Positions 60,704 through 64,000 of a stretch of 64,000 bases of DNA are shown here, one piece after another. How positions within the stretch are numbered: position 1 is the stretch's first letter; each line of letters opens with the position of its first letter. The notes beneath the pieces were generated by a model. That model was not told the DNA's origin. It searched no databases and saw only the letters and a program-made list of their open reading frames with translations. Origin of the DNA: Dillenia suffruticosa (Eukaryota > Streptophyta > Magnoliopsida > Dilleniales > Dilleniaceae); assembly GCA_033439265.1 (NCBI GenBank), contig JAVTVX010000008.1:1364001-1428000 (forward strand), given 5' to 3'. A program made the translations under genes and the position numbers.

Positions 60704-61125
60704 AAGCATCAACTAGAACTCCCACCAATTTTTTGTCTTAAGCAATCTTAAATTGTTAACTAATCTTAATGGTTCCTAGAATACTAAAATGACCAAATTA
60801 ATGTGGAAATTAAACAAGAGATTCCTAATTCAAGTAACCTTAAGATCCACAACATTCAGACAACCACACGAAGAACAAAAATGAAAATCTTTTAATTCCA
60901 AAGGAGAAGCGCCGTACAAAGTTCATAACAATCGAAAAACTAGGAAAAATAAAAAACATTTGAACCTCAGTGAAGCTAGGGTTTCAGACACGATTCAAAT
61001 GTTAAATTCAACGAAAATAAAATCGAAAATCGAGAAGTAGGAAGGCTTAATTTCATCAAAAATAATAAATGATTGAACACATTGCTAGAAAAGAAGAAAT
61101 TCAAGAGCACTTCAAAAGAACTCAC
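58168..61125 (-). other. Leader intron of the BPC gene (inferred)
   Basis: A strong donor (CTCT then GTGAGT) is at 61120-61125, and a TATGTCAG acceptor lies directly before the ATG at 58167. Nothing between them codes for a recognisable product. It holds a 109-bp tandem duplication (59751-59968), a G run (59513-59526), a C run near 60284-60295 and an A run near 60679-60702. Confidence 0.55.
59751..59968 (+). repeat. 109-bp tandem duplication in the BPC leader intron
   Basis: The unit starting CCCTCTATTATCAA at 59751 recurs from 59860, through AAGCATGATCTTTTATCC, GATACAAGCATTAAGT and GAAATTACTCCA. Differences are few. There is no conserved frame. Confidence 0.93.
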
Positions 61126-61213
61126 AGAGAAAGGTGACGCAGCTGAAGATAAAGAAGAACAAGAAGAACCTCAAAAACTTGAATCGAAGCACATCGATCG
61201 AAGAGAGAGTAAC

Positions 61214-61215
<2 letters not shown>

Positions 61216-61258
<43 letters not shown>
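61216..61258. repeat. (GA)21 tract in the BPC 5' leader
   Basis: An uninterrupted alternating AG run of 43 nt, read as CT repeats in the sense of the BPC gene. It lies 90 nt upstream of the inferred leader donor, so probably in leader exon 1 or the core promoter. BPC proteins bind such repeats. Confidence 0.95.
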
Positions 61259-61262
<4 letters not shown>

Positions 61263-61299
61263 CTGTTTGGGTTTTGATGGAATTTTTTATTTTCTCTGT

Positions 61300-64000
61300 G
61301 TGTAATTTTTGTTCTCTCGCCGGAGATTGTTTTCTGTTTCTTTTTCCCCAAAAAATAATAAATTTTATTTGATCGTTAGTGAGTGGGAGTATACAGACAA
61401 TATTGGGTTCCTTAAAAAAAAAAAATAAAAAAAAAAGGTAATTTTTGGGGTCTGGGTAGGGCCATATTAAAAGTCAACAAATGTAACAATTTAAATGTTG
61501 AGATACATTACCAATCATATCTAAATATTACATTTTTTTAATAATAATTTTGATTTTAAGTTTTAAGAATAAAAAAATAAATATTAAAAAATTAACACTT
61601 AATTAAATCCCACTATTATTCAAATTGAATTTATCAAAATTTTAAATACTGATAATTAAGTATAAAAAAATATTGAGAATACATTTTATTATTCACGTAT
61701 TTATATAATAAAATTATCACCATACAATTTCAAAATTCTTGCACTCTCTCCGATCGTTTAAAGTCGTGAAAACAGTATATATATATATATATATGTAAAG
61801 AATATACAATTATGATCAGAGTCTGATTATTTTAAAAAACTGTTAAATTATATATATATATATATATATATAATGGATCGCCATTACTTATTTTTAAGAA
61901 ATAAAACCGTGACAATAGCATTTTCATGGAGTTAGAGAATTTGATCTGTCACATCATGCAAATGCTGTTATTCCTGGTTAAGTTTATACATAAAAATGGC
62001 TCATTCATAGAGTACTTCCCAACTTTGCGCGGGTAGAGGAAAGATGAGTATATATATATATATATATATATATATGCAGTCTTTTTTTTATATTTTTTTG
62101 TAAATAAATTATTTTTATATTTCGAATATGTGATTTCAAAATCATTAAAAAAATAATCAAATTGTTACGTCGAGATTCACCCTCTGAGTAAGTTTTTACG
62201 CAAAGGGTATTAATGTTATTGTTTAAAAAATCTTGAACCTTAAATAAAAGTTTGAAATTTTTTTGATCCTCATCCACCTGAACCCTAGATAGTGTATTTT
62301 TTTCATCCAAAACTTTAATTTGGCCTTCGAGTAGCACGAAGTTTGTGTGCTGCCTCCTTCCTGGACCGTGTATGCCAATGGTATTGAGCCACGTCATTCA
62401 GAACAGGTGCAGGTTAAAGGGGTTAAGCCTTTGGTAGTGTTTAAGAATATTTTGTTTCTATTTAATAATTGATTTGGTAGTGTTTATATAATAAGTTATA
62501 TGATATAAAATCAATACCTAATTGGTTCAGTGACTGAATACTGGTTTTATTTAAATAAAATTTTGTATTTAATTCTTATATATAAAAAAAGAACAGACAT
62601 AGGAAAACTTTTATCTTTTAAGAGTTTAATCCGATTTAAATTGAATTGAATTTGATAAATATAATTTAGTGATTTATTAAAAAATATATATATATATATG
62701 GTTCAAATTTAATTTTATCTAAAATTAACTTTTATCTTTAATGGTTTGAAACAATGGAATTTCACAAAAATTGTGATTTATTTTCAACTCGAATCCATTA
62801 TTTGATACAAAAAAGATTGTATATGAAATTTATTTTTAACACAAAAAAAAAATAAAAATTTTTGAATCAGAAAAAAATTAAAAAAATTACAAAAATTTGT
62901 GTATCCATATATATATATATATATATCTTATGTATATACACACACTTTCCAATTACCTATAGTCCATATTTAATTAACCTTAAAAGAGGAAAAAATTCCA
63001 AATTAATATCAAATTTTAATTTGTTACTCTAATTACAAGATTTTATTGATCCGAATGTCACAATTAAATTCATTTCAAATTAGGTGAATTTATTTTTTAT
63101 CTGTTCACCCGAATTTTTACTTTAAATTAAATAATAGAATAATAAAATATTTACTTTTTGTTAAAATTAAATCCAAATTTTATTGTTTGAAAAAAAAATT
63201 GTGAAATTTATTTTTAACTCTGAGTTTTTAAATTGGCAAAAAGATACAAAATTTGCGAATGAATTTCATAAGGGTTTGTGAGATTCATCTACTTTACTTC
63301 TTAATTATCATTTTATTCTAATTAATCTTAATTTTACATTTATAAATAAATTCCGCATTAATTCTCAATCATAAGTACCCATATTTATAAATAAATTTCA
63401 CATTTTATTTTTATTATTCTAAGTATAGAAATTCAATAGAATTCTAAATTTTAATTATTGATTTCAAGCATGGAAATTCATTTATATATAAATTTCATGA
63501 TTTAATTAATTTCGAATGAATTGAAGTTATTTTTCATTTTGTACAAAGAAAGGGGATAATGACAATGACATTTAAAGCCGATAAACTTTTTTATTTAGAA
63601 ATCTCGAGTTCAAGTCTCTCATTGGATAATTATGTATTAATTCATTAATTACACAATCCCCACAGCAATTAATCGCATATTATGCAAAGCATGAACAAAA
63701 TCATCTATCTCATTAATTACTTTCTTAATATAGTTATTACCGTAGAGTAGAGACGTAATTTGTGGGATTAAAATCTCAATATGAAAATAAGATAAGGACA
63801 AGAAAATTTTCTTTTATGTTTAATAAATAATATATTTTATGTTACATTATTTGTAAGAAAAAATTAATAATTTTTTGAATAAACTATTTATAATAGTATA
63901 TTTTATTATATATAATAGATATTTAAATTCGAAATTTTTAATAAGAATTGAATGATCATTAATATATTTTATGTTACATTATTTGTAAGAAAAAATTAAT
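61300..64000. other. AT-rich intergenic DNA
   Basis: There are no genes. It holds TA microsatellites near 61776-61794, 61849-61872, 62046-62075, 62682-62699 and 62907-62926. A SINE-like copy lies at 62515-62700, weaker family resemblance at 61530-61690, and a B-box-like GAGTTCAAGTCTC near 63607. Confidence 0.6.
62515..62700 (+). repeat. SINE-like dispersed repeat copy with (TA)n tail
   Basis: CTAATTGGTTCAGTGACTG (A-box-like), TATTTAATTCTTATATATAA, AAAAGAACAGACATAGG, AACTTTTATCTTTTAAGAG, TTTAATCCGATTTAAATTG and a final TA run occur in family order. Confidence 0.6.

Noticed and set aside
61112-61351. Serine/leucine-repeat ORF
   Set aside because: An artefact of the (GA)n tract read in frame. 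The region is better explained as the BPC leader.
1-64000. CRISPR arrays, operons, phage or bacterial insertion sequences
   Set aside because: Spliced genes, plant families and retroposon types show plant nuclear DNA. The direct repeats are tandem or dispersed without spacer structure.

Overview
This is nuclear DNA of a flowering plant, almost certainly a eudicot. The evidence is spliced GT-AG genes with plant-specific families (SAUR, BBR/BPC, CC-NBS-LRR, group I bZIP), chloroplast-targeted isoforms of bacterial-type proteins (RbfA, PurF), a tRNA gene with plant-type CAA/TATA upstream signals, and long AT-rich intergenic DNA full of degenerate retroposons. I cannot resolve the family or species.

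Layout. 1-6.1 kb: AT-rich intergenic DNA with degenerate SINE-like repeats. 6.1-6.6 kb: a SAUR gene (-) with a duplicated GA/CT microsatellite just upstream. 7.4-9.4 kb: a decayed RTE-type LINE (-) ending in a (TTG)n tail. 14.0-17.7 kb: plastid ribosome-binding factor A (+, three coding exons). 18.8-20.7 kb: mitochondrial ATP synthase subunit e (-, three tiny exons, 53 aa), convergent with RbfA. 22.8-25.3 kb: local repeat arrays, including six copies of a ~115-bp AT-rich tandem repeat. 25.8-27.5 kb: intronless plastid amidophosphoribosyltransferase (+). 30.8-33.6 kb: an intronless CC-NBS-LRR resistance gene (-). 36.6-42.0 kb: tRNA-dihydrouridine synthase 3-like gene (-, ten coding exons reconstructed here, 704 aa). 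42.2 kb: tRNA-Leu(CAA) (-), directly upstream of that gene. 43.8-44.3 kb: a 5'-truncated LINE insertion with a perfect 15-bp target-site duplication. 45.0-48.0 kb: bZIP29/30-like transcription factor (-, four coding exons, 505 aa). 48.4-57 kb: gene-poor DNA with SINE-like repeats and two G-box-rich islands that look like promoters without a gene. 57.1-61.3 kb: a GAGA-binding BBR/BPC factor (-) with a long leader intron and a (GA)21 tract in its own 5' leader. 61.3-64 kb: AT-rich intergenic DNA.

Context. From memory, the gene order SAUR / RbfA / PurF / DUS3 / bZIP / BPC matches the combined content of duplicated Arabidopsis segments (At4g34730-34750, At4g38860-38910, At2g21220-21240). The window therefore looks like a less fractionated version of an old conserved block, with the NBS-LRR gene and the retroposons added. 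The genes are not an operon or a pathway. They are housekeeping genes for plastid ribosome maturation, purine synthesis, tRNA modification and mitochondrial ATP synthase, together with developmental regulators (SAUR, bZIP, BPC) and one immune receptor.

I saw no convincing undescribed multi-gene system. The observations most worth following up are the frame break behind a (TC)7 tract in RbfA, the G-box islands with no gene, the tRNA-Leu/DUS3 arrangement, the GAGA-factor gene carrying its own GAGA tract, and the dispersed SINE-like family.
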